Source: DAMBHY01 sp032068765 (GTDB taxonomy: Bacteria; Bacteroidota; Bacteroidia; Bacteroidales; Dysgonomonadaceae). Taken from it: DNA of 64,000 nt. Below are positions 34,878-42,956 of this stretch, piece after piece. The notes under the pieces were generated by a model, which saw only the letters and a list, made by a program, of their open reading frames with translations, did no database searches and was not told where the DNA came from. The position numbers were made by a program, and so were the translations under genes. Position 1 is the stretch's first letter; every line of letters begins with the position of its first letter. The DNA lies in contig DAMBHY010000001.1 in the NCBI GenBank assembly GCA_032068765.1, positions 1-64,000 on the forward strand, read 5' to 3'.

Positions 34878-34911
34878 AAGGAAGTCTATTTGAACTTCCT
34901 TTTATTTTTTT
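34878..34911 (+). terminator. intrinsic terminator after the 50-residue ORF
   Basis: AAGGAAGT (34878-34885) pairs with ACTTCCTT (34894-34901) followed by a T-rich run. Confidence 0.75.
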
Positions 34912-34912
34912 G

Positions 34913-34986
34913 TGGAGAATACCGGACTCGAACCGGTCACCTTTTGACTGCCAGTCAAACGCTCTAGCCAGATGAGCTAATCCCCC
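34913..34986 (-). tRNA. tRNA-Ala(GGC)
   Basis: 74-base cloverleaf on the minus strand: acceptor GGGGGAT with ATTCTCC (two G-U pairs), D-arm AGCTC...GAGC, anticodon loop CTGGCAG giving GGC, T-arm GGTTCGAGTCC. No encoded CCA. A TATCTTTG box at 34999-35006 is its likely -7 element. Confidence 0.93.
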
Positions 34987-34998
34987 ATAATGATTTTA

Positions 34999-35025
34999 CA
35001 AAGATATAATTTTTGCGTATTTTTG
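34999..35025. promoter_or_regulatory. divergent -7 boxes of tRNA-Ala and DUF4286-ruvC
   Basis: TATCTTTG on the minus strand (34999-35006) points to tRNA-Ala; TATTTTTG on the plus strand (35018-35025) points to the DUF4286 gene 26 bases on. Confidence 0.5.
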
Positions 35026-35050
35026 TGTCTATTATAAACGAAAATATAAA

Positions 35051-35362
35051 ATGATAATTTTCAATACCACTTTTCATGTTGATGAAGGTCATCAAGTCAA
35101 ATTCATCAAATATCTTAAGACAGAATATATCCCCATGGCGGTTGCTGACGGAAGATTAAAAAATCCGCGCCTATTAAAAGTTAATGGTGAACATATTGAA
35201 AAAGGTCATTCATTTGCGCTGGAATTCAGTGTGGAAAGTTTGGAAAATTTACAAAATTGGAATGAACAGATTGGTAAAAAAATTTACAATGTGATTCTTT
35301 CGGAATTTGAACAAAAAGTAGTAGGTTTTGCCACAATATTGAATTCTATCAACATAGATTAA
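35051..35362 (+). CDS. DUF4286 family protein
   Basis: 103 residues, small ferredoxin-like or dabb-type alpha-beta protein: MIIFNTTFHVDEGHQVKFIK, then KNPRLLKVNGEHIEKGHSFA. Recalled as DUF4286, regularly found beside ruvC in Bacteroidetes. No known function. The stop and ruvC start share a base (TAATG), so it is translationally coupled to ruvC. Confidence 0.8.
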   Translation: MIIFNTTFHVDEGHQVKFIKYLKTEYIPMAVADGRLKNPRLLKVNGEHIEKGHSFALEFSVESLENLQNWNEQIGKKIYNVILSEFEQKVVGFATILNSINID

Positions 35363-35922
35363 TGATTAAAGAAAAAATCATAATGGGAATTGACCCCGGA
35401 ACCCAAATAATGGGTTACGGGATTCTCAAAATATTGAATAACAAGCCCGAACTACAAGCTATGGGAGTTGTCAAGTTAAGCAAAAACGACGACCATTATT
35501 TGAAACTTGCAAAGATATACTCACAAATTATCCAGCTTATAGATGAACATCTACCGGATGAAGTAGCGATTGAATCCCCTTTCTTTGGAAAAAACGTACA
35601 AAGTATGCTCAAACTTGGAAGAGCCCAGGGCGTGGCGATGGCAGCAGCCATATCCCGAGATATACCAATAGTAGAATACGCACCATTAAAAATAAAGCTG
35701 GCTATTACAGGGAACGGACGAGCTGCAAAGGAGCAGGTTGCTTTTATGCTTCAGAAAATCCTCCACATTCCTGATGAACGAATGATTCCACAGCTTGATG
35801 CTACTGACGGATTGGCAACAGCTTTGTGCCATTTCTATCAACAAAGAAATCTTTCGGAGGAAAAGACATGCAAAACTTGGAAAGAATTTGCTACTAAAAA
35901 CGCATCACGTATAAAAAAATAA
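35362..35922 (+). CDS. ruvC: crossover junction endodeoxyribonuclease RuvC
   Basis: 186 residues. Acidic catalytic set: Asp in IMGIDPGTQ (about D10), Glu in VAIESPFFGKN (about E70), and Asp residues in QLDATDGLATALCH. Dimeric nuclease that resolves Holliday junctions after RuvAB migration. Starts by TAATG overlap with the DUF4286 gene. Confidence 0.95.
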   Translation: MIKEKIIMGIDPGTQIMGYGILKILNNKPELQAMGVVKLSKNDDHYLKLAKIYSQIIQLIDEHLPDEVAIESPFFGKNVQSMLKLGRAQGVAMAAAISRDIPIVEYAPLKIKLAITGNGRAAKEQVAFMLQKILHIPDERMIPQLDATDGLATALCHFYQQRNLSEEKTCKTWKEFATKNASRIKK

Positions 35923-35971
35923 ACATGTAAGAACTTATCAATAAAGAATGAAATTTTCATCAAAAATTTAT

Positions 35972-35979
35972 TAACTTTG
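35972..35979 (+). promoter_or_regulatory. -7 box immediately before the HU-SPOR gene
   Basis: TAACTTTG ends six bases before the ATG at 35986, so transcription from it would begin at or next to the start codon (leaderless mRNA). Confidence 0.5.
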
Positions 35980-35985
35980 TTGCAA

Positions 35986-36954
35986 ATGAATGAACTCATT
36001 CTACATATCGAATTTTTGCTGCATCATAATCAATGTGTGATTGTACCAGGACTTGGTGGGTTTGTAATCAATCTGACCCCCGTGTCAAGAGAAGGTATAA
36101 ATATCTTTAATTCACCAAAATGCGAGTTGATTTTCAATCAAAACTTATCGTTCAACGATGGTCTTTTGGCTGAATCGTATATGCGCATGTATGAGTGCAG
36201 TTTCGAAAAAGCAATGATTCTGATTGAAGAGGGTGTTCACGAAACCAAATATCAAATTGAAAAGTTTGGCAGTGTTCACATGGGCAATTTAGGCATTATT
36301 TCACTGAATCCATCTTCACAATTTAATTTTACACCGAAAGAATTTTCTTATCCTGCATATTTTGGTTTTACTTCTTCTCAATTAAAACCAATAATAAATC
36401 TTCAACCGATTTCTCAATCAGTTGAGAAGAATGATAAAAAGAATTATACTTCAACAAAAATAAGTATTGCCGTTGCTTCTGCCGTTGCTATAATCGCTAT
36501 AATTCTATTTTTGAATCCCTTTAATTCAAATTTCTCCATTTATAATGAAGCGCAAATCGGAAGCATTCCAACAACCCAAGTAGTATCTCACAATTTTGAG
36601 AAAACAAAAACGGTTGTTGTAAAACCTACCAACACAAACTCAGCTACTGAAAAAGAGGTTACACAACCTGTTGCAAATGAAAATGAGGTAAACTCATCTA
36701 TTAAAATTACAAACCAAGTGGTTCTTCCAAAGTATTACGTTGTTGTAGGTGTATATAAAGGAAATAAAATGGCTGATGAGACACTCAGAATTCTGCATCA
36801 AAATGGCTTATCTGGAGCATCATCTGTAATTAAAAGAAATCGAATCAATGTGTTTGCCGCTTCTTTTGAAAATGAAGAAGAGGCATATTCCTACCTTAAT
36901 AATTTCGTCAGATCTCACCCGCAATACAAAGATGCTTGGGTGCTAAAACATTAA
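35986..36954 (+). CDS. HU-like DNA-binding and SPOR domain protein
   Basis: 322 residues from MNELILHIEFLLHH (an in-frame TTG at 35977 lies within the -7 box). N-terminal 130 residues follow the CCDC81-type HU-like pattern common to Bacteroidetes (VIVPGLGGFVINLTP, NQNLSFNDGLLAESYMRM). One membrane segment (about 160-178), a Thr/Asn-rich linker, and a C-terminal SPOR domain (about 245-322, YYVVVGVYKGNKMADETLRI). SPOR binds denuded glycan at division sites, so the protein may link DNA and septum; that is inference. Confidence 0.85.
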   Translation: MNELILHIEFLLHHNQCVIVPGLGGFVINLTPVSREGINIFNSPKCELIFNQNLSFNDGLLAESYMRMYECSFEKAMILIEEGVHETKYQIEKFGSVHMGNLGIISLNPSSQFNFTPKEFSYPAYFGFTSSQLKPIINLQPISQSVEKNDKKNYTSTKISIAVASAVAIIAIILFLNPFNSNFSIYNEAQIGSIPTTQVVSHNFEKTKTVVVKPTNTNSATEKEVTQPVANENEVNSSIKITNQVVLPKYYVVVGVYKGNKMADETLRILHQNGLSGASSVIKRNRINVFAASFENEEEAYSYLNNFVRSHPQYKDAWVLKH

Positions 36955-37054
36955 TCTTTTCCCGAAATACATATACCGTCCAAAGTAACATTTTTGTAAC
37001 TTAAAAGTCACCAATACTTAACCAAAAAGTAATCAAAAAGAAATAGTTATACAG

Positions 37055-37062
37055 TATTTTTG
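37055..37062 (+). promoter_or_regulatory. -7 box of the phosphoesterase gene
   Basis: TATTTTTG, 33 bases before the ATG. Confidence 0.45.
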
Positions 37063-37095
37063 TAGTGTTGAAAAAGTAATTATAGACACTATAAA

Positions 37096-38721
37096 ATGCA
37101 ATACAAAATCTTATCTTTCGCATTCTTATTTTCATTTATCTCTTTTTCAAACACATTGGCGATATCCGCAAAAATTGCCGTAATATCTGATTTGCATTAC
37201 GCTTCCCCGCAAATCATGATAAAAGACGGAAAAGCATTGCAGGAATATCTAAGTCATGACCGCAAACTAATCAAAGAAAGCGATGCCATTCTGAAGGAAA
37301 CTGTAAAGCAACTCATGTTGCAAGATGTGGATATCGTTTTAGTGCCGGGCGATTTGACAAAAGATGGCGAGAAATTGAGTCACGTAGGTGTGGCAAAAAT
37401 ACTAAAACCGCTTATTGATAAAGGTGTATCCATCTGCGTTGTCCCGGGAAATCACGACATCAACAATCCGAATGCCCGCATATTTAATGGAGATAAAACA
37501 GAAAACGCAGAAACAGTCACCACTGCTGAATTCAAAAAGATTTACGACGACTACGGATACGGAAAAGCTATTTCAAAAGACAAATTTTCATTGAGTTATG
37601 TAGCGCAACCTATTGAAGGATTGCGAATTCTATGTTTAGACGCTTGTAAATATTACGACAACACTTTCAAAAACAAAGGTGCAAGAAGAGATTCGTGCGT
37701 TACCAATGGATATTTGAAACCTGAAACGTTAAAATGGATTGAAAAGGAAACGAAAAAAGCGAAAGAAGAAGGCTGTCAAATAATGGCTATGATGCACCAT
37801 AATGTAGTAAGCCATTTTGACAATCAAGTTTTTTTTGCAAAACCATATTTGGTTGAAAATTATAAAGATGTTCAGAAGCTTTTTATGAATTTGGGGATTA
37901 AAACCGTTTTCACAGGACATTTCCATTCTTCGGATATTACATCTATACGCGATGCTAAAAATAACGAACTTTTTGATATTGAAACCGGCTCAATCGTGAC
38001 TTATCCGTGTCCTTATCGCATTATCGATTTCAATTCAAACGAGTTAGCTATACGGACAAATTTCATCAATCAAATAGATTTCCCTATGCCTAACGGAATG
38101 ACGTTTACACAATATGCTCAGCATCAGATAGAGAAAGGATTTGATGAGATTCTTGAAAATTTGATAACAGAGTATCACTCAACATTCAATCAATATATTC
38201 CAAAATGGGCTTCATTGTTTATGAAAGTTCCACAACCGCAAATCATTGCGAAATTATTACAGAAAAATCTTTCAAAAAATGGGATGAAGATGATTCTTGC
38301 TCATTATTACGGCAATGAAAATACGCAAGAATTTGCCATCGAAACTAAAGAAGAAACGCTCAAAGGAATTGACAGTTTCATAACCGAAATATCAAAAGAA
38401 TCATCCGGCATTTTTTGGAAATTGACACGTCATTATCTTGCAAAGTCAGGCGCAGTAAGCAAAGCAAAAGCTACAGTCAACAGTATTTGGGAAGACAATC
38501 TTTTGGCAAACAAAAATGCAAAAGAATACATTTCATTGGAAAATCCCACAAATGATTTGTACTTATCGATAAATCTGCAAGAAACGAATTATTTAGAACC
38601 AATTTACGCAGACCTAATAAAAAATAAAGTATTTAATAACGATACTTTTTCTACAACCAACCTTTATAATATGCTTGCCATGGCACAAAATAGAATAAGT
38701 AAAATAGTCATTATTGACTAA
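37096..38721 (+). CDS. secreted calcineurin-like metallophosphoesterase
   Basis: 541 residues. Signal peptide 1-23 (ends LAISA). The five metallophosphatase motifs are present: ISDLHY, VPGDLTKDGEK, VPGNHDIN, MMHHNVV and FTGHFHSSD. About 250 residues after the catalytic domain are helical and carry no motif I know. Periplasmic phosphomonoesterase or diesterase, substrate unknown. Single gene between HU-SPOR and purH. Confidence 0.88.
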   Translation: MQYKILSFAFLFSFISFSNTLAISAKIAVISDLHYASPQIMIKDGKALQEYLSHDRKLIKESDAILKETVKQLMLQDVDIVLVPGDLTKDGEKLSHVGVAKILKPLIDKGVSICVVPGNHDINNPNARIFNGDKTENAETVTTAEFKKIYDDYGYGKAISKDKFSLSYVAQPIEGLRILCLDACKYYDNTFKNKGARRDSCVTNGYLKPETLKWIEKETKKAKEEGCQIMAMMHHNVVSHFDNQVFFAKPYLVENYKDVQKLFMNLGIKTVFTGHFHSSDITSIRDAKNNELFDIETGSIVTYPCPYRIIDFNSNELAIRTNFINQIDFPMPNGMTFTQYAQHQIEKGFDEILENLITEYHSTFNQYIPKWASLFMKVPQPQIIAKLLQKNLSKNGMKMILAHYYGNENTQEFAIETKEETLKGIDSFITEISKESSGIFWKLTRHYLAKSGAVSKAKATVNSIWEDNLLANKNAKEYISLENPTNDLYLSINLQETNYLEPIYADLIKNKVFNNDTFSTTNLYNMLAMAQNRISKIVIID

Positions 38722-38769
38722 CAGTTTCATTCTCTCTATAATTTTAGGTTTTAAAATTAAAAACCGAGT

Positions 38770-38806
38770 TTCAGCCGGCAAGTGATTGTAGGCTGTTTAT
38801 TTTTAT
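38770..38806 (+). terminator. probable terminator of the phosphoesterase gene
   Basis: CAGCC (38772-38776) pairs with GGCTG (38791-38795), then TTTATTTTT. Stem is short, so confidence is moderate. Confidence 0.45.
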
Positions 38807-38890
38807 AATCATATGTGACAGATAATATTATTTTTTCCAAATTTAAAAAATTAGCCACAAAATTCAATTTAAAATTCTATACATATTGTG

Positions 38891-38898
38891 TATCTTTG
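38891..38898 (+). promoter_or_regulatory. -7 box of purH
   Basis: TATCTTTG, 40 bases before the ATG. Confidence 0.5.
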
Positions 38899-38938
38899 TA
38901 ATTCTCAAATAAAACAGATAATTATTTCATTATAAAAT

Positions 38939-40462
38939 ATGTCTAACAAAATACATACTGCGCTCATTTCTCTATATAACAAAGACGGTTTGGAAGAAAT
39001 CCTAAAAACTCTAAATGATCTTAATGTCAAATTTCTATCTACTGGTGGAACAAGGGAATTTATCCAAAGTCTGGGATATGAATGCAGTGCTGTAGAAGAC
39101 CTGACAGGTTATCCATCTATTTTAGGAGGAAGAGTGAAAACGCTTCACCCTAATGTTTTTGGAGGAATTCTTTACAGAAGAGGACAAGAAGCCGATGTAA
39201 AGCAAGTGAAATCGTACAACATTCCGGCTATCGATTTGGTAATAGTTGATTTGTATCCTTTTGAAGAGACACTAGCATCTGGAGCTCCTGAAGAAGATAT
39301 AATTGAAAAGATAGATATAGGTGGAATTTCACTAATCCGTGCAGCTGCAAAAAACCATCAGGATGTTATCATCGTACCTTCAAAAAGACATTATAAACCT
39401 TTATTGGAATTATTAAAATCAAAAGAAGGAACTTCTGATATTGAAGACAGAAAATGGTTTGCAAAAGAAGCTTTCGGAGTTTCGTCAAATTATGATTCAG
39501 CAATTTACAACTATTTCTCTGGTGAAGAGTTGTCTGATCTACGATTGAGTGTAGACCATTCTACCCCACTTCGTTATGGCGAAAACCCGCACCAAAAAGG
39601 TTACTTCTATGGCGATTTAGATAAAGTTTTCAGACAACTTCACGGAAAAGAAATTTCCTACAACAATCTTTTGGATATTGAAGCGGCAATTTCTTTGATT
39701 TCAGATTTTGAAGAAACTTCAGTAGCGATCTTAAAGCATAACAATGCCTGCGGAATGGCATCGAGAAATACTGTGAAAGAGGCATGGGACGCTGCACTTG
39801 CGGGAGACCCAGTTTCTGCTTTTGGAGGAATTGTCATTACAAATCGTGCAGTGGATGAAGAAGCTGCTCAGGCCATTAATGAAATATTCTTTGAAGTAAT
39901 TATTGCTCCTGAATATACAGAAGAGGCATTGAATATTCTCAAACAAAAAAAGAACCGCATAATTATTTTGCAAAAAGAAAATGTAGGTTCCAAAAATCAA
40001 CTTCAATATCGCAGTGCTTTAAATGGTATGCTTGTTCAACAAAAAGATGCAAGCGTTCAAACAGAAAACGACCTGCAAATAGTTACAAATACGGCCCCTA
40101 ATGCTGAACAAATAACAGATTTGATATTTGCTAATAAATTGGTGAAACATACCAAATCAAACGCTATTGTTTTGGCAAAAAATCAACAATTAATTGCAAG
40201 CGGAACAGGACAAACTTCACGTGTGGATGCATTAATTCAGGCAATTGAGAAGGCAAAAACTTTCAATTTTGATTTAAATGGAGCCGTTATGGCTTCCGAT
40301 GCTTTCTTCCCTTTTCCCGACTGTGTAGAAATTGCAGATAAAGCGGGAATTAAAGCAGTTATTCAACCCGGTGGTTCTATTAAAGAAAATTTGAGTATTG
40401 AATATTGTAATAATCACAATATTGCAATGGTAACAACTGGAATTCGTCATTTTAAACATTAA
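38939..40462 (+). CDS. purH: bifunctional AICAR transformylase / IMP cyclohydrolase
   Basis: 507 residues, the usual length. N-terminal IMP cyclohydrolase of MGS fold (LISLYNKDGL, STGGTREFIQSLG, GGRVKTLHPNVFGGILYRR) and C-terminal AICAR transformylase with the catalytic KHNNACGMA and DPVSAFGGIV. Performs the last two steps of de novo IMP synthesis. It precedes the mre cluster by about 50 bases with a small hairpin between, as in other Bacteroidales. Confidence 0.97.
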   Translation: MSNKIHTALISLYNKDGLEEILKTLNDLNVKFLSTGGTREFIQSLGYECSAVEDLTGYPSILGGRVKTLHPNVFGGILYRRGQEADVKQVKSYNIPAIDLVIVDLYPFEETLASGAPEEDIIEKIDIGGISLIRAAAKNHQDVIIVPSKRHYKPLLELLKSKEGTSDIEDRKWFAKEAFGVSSNYDSAIYNYFSGEELSDLRLSVDHSTPLRYGENPHQKGYFYGDLDKVFRQLHGKEISYNNLLDIEAAISLISDFEETSVAILKHNNACGMASRNTVKEAWDAALAGDPVSAFGGIVITNRAVDEEAAQAINEIFFEVIIAPEYTEEALNILKQKKNRIIILQKENVGSKNQLQYRSALNGMLVQQKDASVQTENDLQIVTNTAPNAEQITDLIFANKLVKHTKSNAIVLAKNQQLIASGTGQTSRVDALIQAIEKAKTFNFDLNGAVMASDAFFPFPDCVEIADKAGIKAVIQPGGSIKENLSIEYCNNHNIAMVTTGIRHFKH

Positions 40463-40477
40463 GTAAAATATTAAGCT

Positions 40478-40496
40478 CACGAAATCGGATTTCGTG
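40478..40496. other. hairpin between purH and mreB
   Basis: CACGAAAT and ATTTCGTG pair around a CGG loop. No T run, so it is not a simple terminator; may stabilise the mRNA end. Confidence 0.4.
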
Positions 40497-40516
40497 AAAA
40501 TAAAGCTGAACAAAAT

Positions 40517-41545
40517 ATGGGATTATTTTCTTTTACACAAGAGTTGGCAATGGACTTAGGAACTGCCAATTCCATCATTATCAATAACACAGGTAAAATA
40601 TTATTAGACGAGCCGTCTATTGTTGCTTTAGACCGTAAATCAGACAAGATGATTGCTCTGGGTGAAAAAGCTAGACAAATGCACGGCAAAACCCACGAAA
40701 ATATACGCACAGTAAGGCCTCTGCGTGATGGTGTTATCGCGGACTTCAACGCTGCGGAACAGATGATCAGAGGAATGATAAAAATGGCGAATAAAAATAA
40801 AGGCACAGGACTATTTTCTCCTTCGTTGCGCATCGTAATTTGTATTCCATCTGGAAGTACAGAAGTTGAAATCCGTGCGGTACGTGACTCTGCAGAACAC
40901 GCCGGCGGTCGCGATGTTTATATGGTTTTTGAGCCAATGGCAGCCGCACTTGGTATCGGTCTCGACGTAGAAGCTCCCGAAGGAAATATGATTGTGGATA
41001 TAGGCGGTGGTACAACTGAAATCGCGGTTATCTCCCTGGGAGGTATCGTATCTAACAAATCCATAAAAATCGCAGGTGACGACCTCACTGAAGACATCAT
41101 GGACTACATGGGACGCCAACACAATATGAAAGTTGGTGAACGCACTGCTGAATTAATTAAAATAAACGTTGGTTCGGTTTTGACGGAATTGCAAAATCCG
41201 CCCGAAGACTTTATTGTACACGGCCCAAACAGAATGACTTCTCTTCCTATGGATGTTCCTGTTTCTTATCAAGAGGTGGCTCATTGTCTCGAAAAATCAA
41301 TTTCCAAAATGGACTCAGCCGTTTTGAGCGCACTGGAACAAACTCCTCCCGAACTTTATGCAGATATTGTTCGTAATGGTATTTATCTTACTGGGGGTGG
41401 AGCCTTGTTGAGAGGATTGGACAAACGTCTTTCTGATAAAATTGGAATTCCATTCAAAGTTGTAGAAGACCCATTGCATGTAGTGGCAAAAGGAACAGCA
41501 ATTGCATTGAAAAATATTGACAAATTCAGTTTCTTGATGCGTTGA
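40517..41545 (+). CDS. mreB: rod shape-determining actin homologue MreB
   Basis: 342 residues. Actin-fold nucleotide motifs: MDLGTANSIIINNTGK (phosphate 1), GNMIVDIGGGTTEIAVISLG (phosphate 2) and YLTGGGALLRGLD (adenosine). Forms membrane-bound filaments that steer side-wall synthesis. First gene of the block mreB, mreC, mreD, PBP2, rodA, which together make the elongasome. Confidence 0.97.
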   Translation: MGLFSFTQELAMDLGTANSIIINNTGKILLDEPSIVALDRKSDKMIALGEKARQMHGKTHENIRTVRPLRDGVIADFNAAEQMIRGMIKMANKNKGTGLFSPSLRIVICIPSGSTEVEIRAVRDSAEHAGGRDVYMVFEPMAAALGIGLDVEAPEGNMIVDIGGGTTEIAVISLGGIVSNKSIKIAGDDLTEDIMDYMGRQHNMKVGERTAELIKINVGSVLTELQNPPEDFIVHGPNRMTSLPMDVPVSYQEVAHCLEKSISKMDSAVLSALEQTPPELYADIVRNGIYLTGGGALLRGLDKRLSDKIGIPFKVVEDPLHVVAKGTAIALKNIDKFSFLMR

Positions 41546-41595
41546 TCTTTCGGTGCATCAAGTTTCTTTTCATCTGGATTTGCAAAAAATAATTT

Positions 41596-42441
41596 ATGAG
41601 AAATCTTATAGAATTTCTTATTAAAAGTAGCTCATGGATATTAGCTTTTGTGCTGATATCCATTAGTTTCTATTTGATATTTACTCAAAACGACTATCAA
41701 CGAAGTGTTTTTTTAAGTTCTTCTAATGCCGTAACGGGACAATTGTCAAATATTTCCAATCAGGCAACTTCTCTCATATACATGCAGAAGAATAATGAAC
41801 TGCTTGCAAATGAAAATGCAGAGTTGCATGAGCAAATTCAAAGTCTAAAACAATTAATAGCCAATGCTGCAAAAGACTCCGTCCCTAACAAAGCTTTCAC
41901 ATACGATTCTGTACCTGCATCTCAATTTCATTTTATCCATGCCAATGTAGTTAATAAAAGTTTTGTAGGTGTAAACAATTATATAACTGTAAATAAGGGA
42001 AGAAATCACGGAATCACACCGGATATGGGAGTTATATCCGCCGGAGGTGTGGTAGGAGTTGTTTATAAAGCATCTGCTAATTTTTCTATAATAATCCCCG
42101 TTATCAATAGTAAATTTAGACTCAGCGCAAAGTTGAAAAACTCAGATAACATTGGCTCTATTTTCTGGGATGGTAAAACCGTTACACACGCCCAATTAGG
42201 ACAATTACAAAAATATAAACCTTATCACACAGGAGATAGTGTAGTGACAAGTTTTTCAAGAATCTTTCCAAGAGGAATTTTAATTGGAACAATTTCTAAT
42301 AAATCGGCAACAAGAGAAAACAACTTCAATACGGTAGATGTGAAACTTGCTACTGATTTTTCTTCTTTAGAACACGTATTGATTATTAACGACAAATACT
42401 TTTTAGAACAAAATAATTTAGAGCAATCTGTAGTGCAATGA
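41596..42441 (+). CDS. mreC: rod shape-determining protein MreC
   Basis: 281 residues. One membrane segment (about 12-30), a coiled coil (NNELLANENAELHEQIQSLK), then the beta-barrel MreC domain with VNKSFVGVNNYITVNKGRNHG and VISAGGVVGVVYK. Scaffold that activates PBP2. Its stop overlaps mreD (ATGA at 42438-42441). Confidence 0.93.
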   Translation: MRNLIEFLIKSSSWILAFVLISISFYLIFTQNDYQRSVFLSSSNAVTGQLSNISNQATSLIYMQKNNELLANENAELHEQIQSLKQLIANAAKDSVPNKAFTYDSVPASQFHFIHANVVNKSFVGVNNYITVNKGRNHGITPDMGVISAGGVVGVVYKASANFSIIIPVINSKFRLSAKLKNSDNIGSIFWDGKTVTHAQLGQLQKYKPYHTGDSVVTSFSRIFPRGILIGTISNKSATRENNFNTVDVKLATDFSSLEHVLIINDKYFLEQNNLEQSVVQ

Positions 42442-42956
42442 AAGTAGAGGTTATTCTTGAAGTTTTTCTATTTATTATTTTAGCTCTGATTCAAGTATTG
42501 TTTTTGAATCAGGTAAACCTTTTTGGTTACGCCACACCCTTACTCTATATTTATTTTCTAATAAAATTACCTGTAAACATAAACAATAACTGGGTAATTT
42601 TGACGTCTTTCTTGCTTGGTTTGGTCATTGATATTTTTCTAAATACTCCGGGAATGAATGCCGCAGCTATTACCATAACTGCTGTGATTAGAAATTTAAT
42701 TGTCAACAAAACATTTTCAAAGGAAGAATACGAAGTTTATATTCCTTCAATTTATAAGGAAGCCGGTAAATTCCTTAGTTACGTTGCAATCCTCGTATTG
42801 GTTCATCAAACGATTCTATTTTTAATTGATTCGTTTTCATTATTCAATTTTACAGAAACGCTCATAAGAATTGGCTCATCATTCTTGTTCACATACATTT
42901 TAATAATCTCAATAGACAGTTTATTGCTAAATAATTCAAAAAGTGGAAACCTATAA
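42438..42956 (+). CDS. mreD: rod shape-determining protein MreD
   Basis: 172 residues with five or six hydrophobic segments (LFLIILALIQVLFLNQVNLFG at the start). MreD sequences diverge widely; the assignment leans on its place between mreC and PBP2, ATGA overlap with mreC, and the LLGLVIDIFLNTPGMNAAA stretch, which matches the family pattern. Confidence 0.88.
   Translation: MKVEVILEVFLFIILALIQVLFLNQVNLFGYATPLLYIYFLIKLPVNINNNWVILTSFLLGLVIDIFLNTPGMNAAAITITAVIRNLIVNKTFSKEEYEVYIPSIYKEAGKFLSYVAILVLVHQTILFLIDSFSLFNFTETLIRIGSSFLFTYILIISIDSLLLNNSKSGNL

Noticed and set aside
40478..40496. terminator between purH and mreB
   Set aside because: The hairpin has no T run and the genes are about 50 bases apart on one strand, so read-through is likely.
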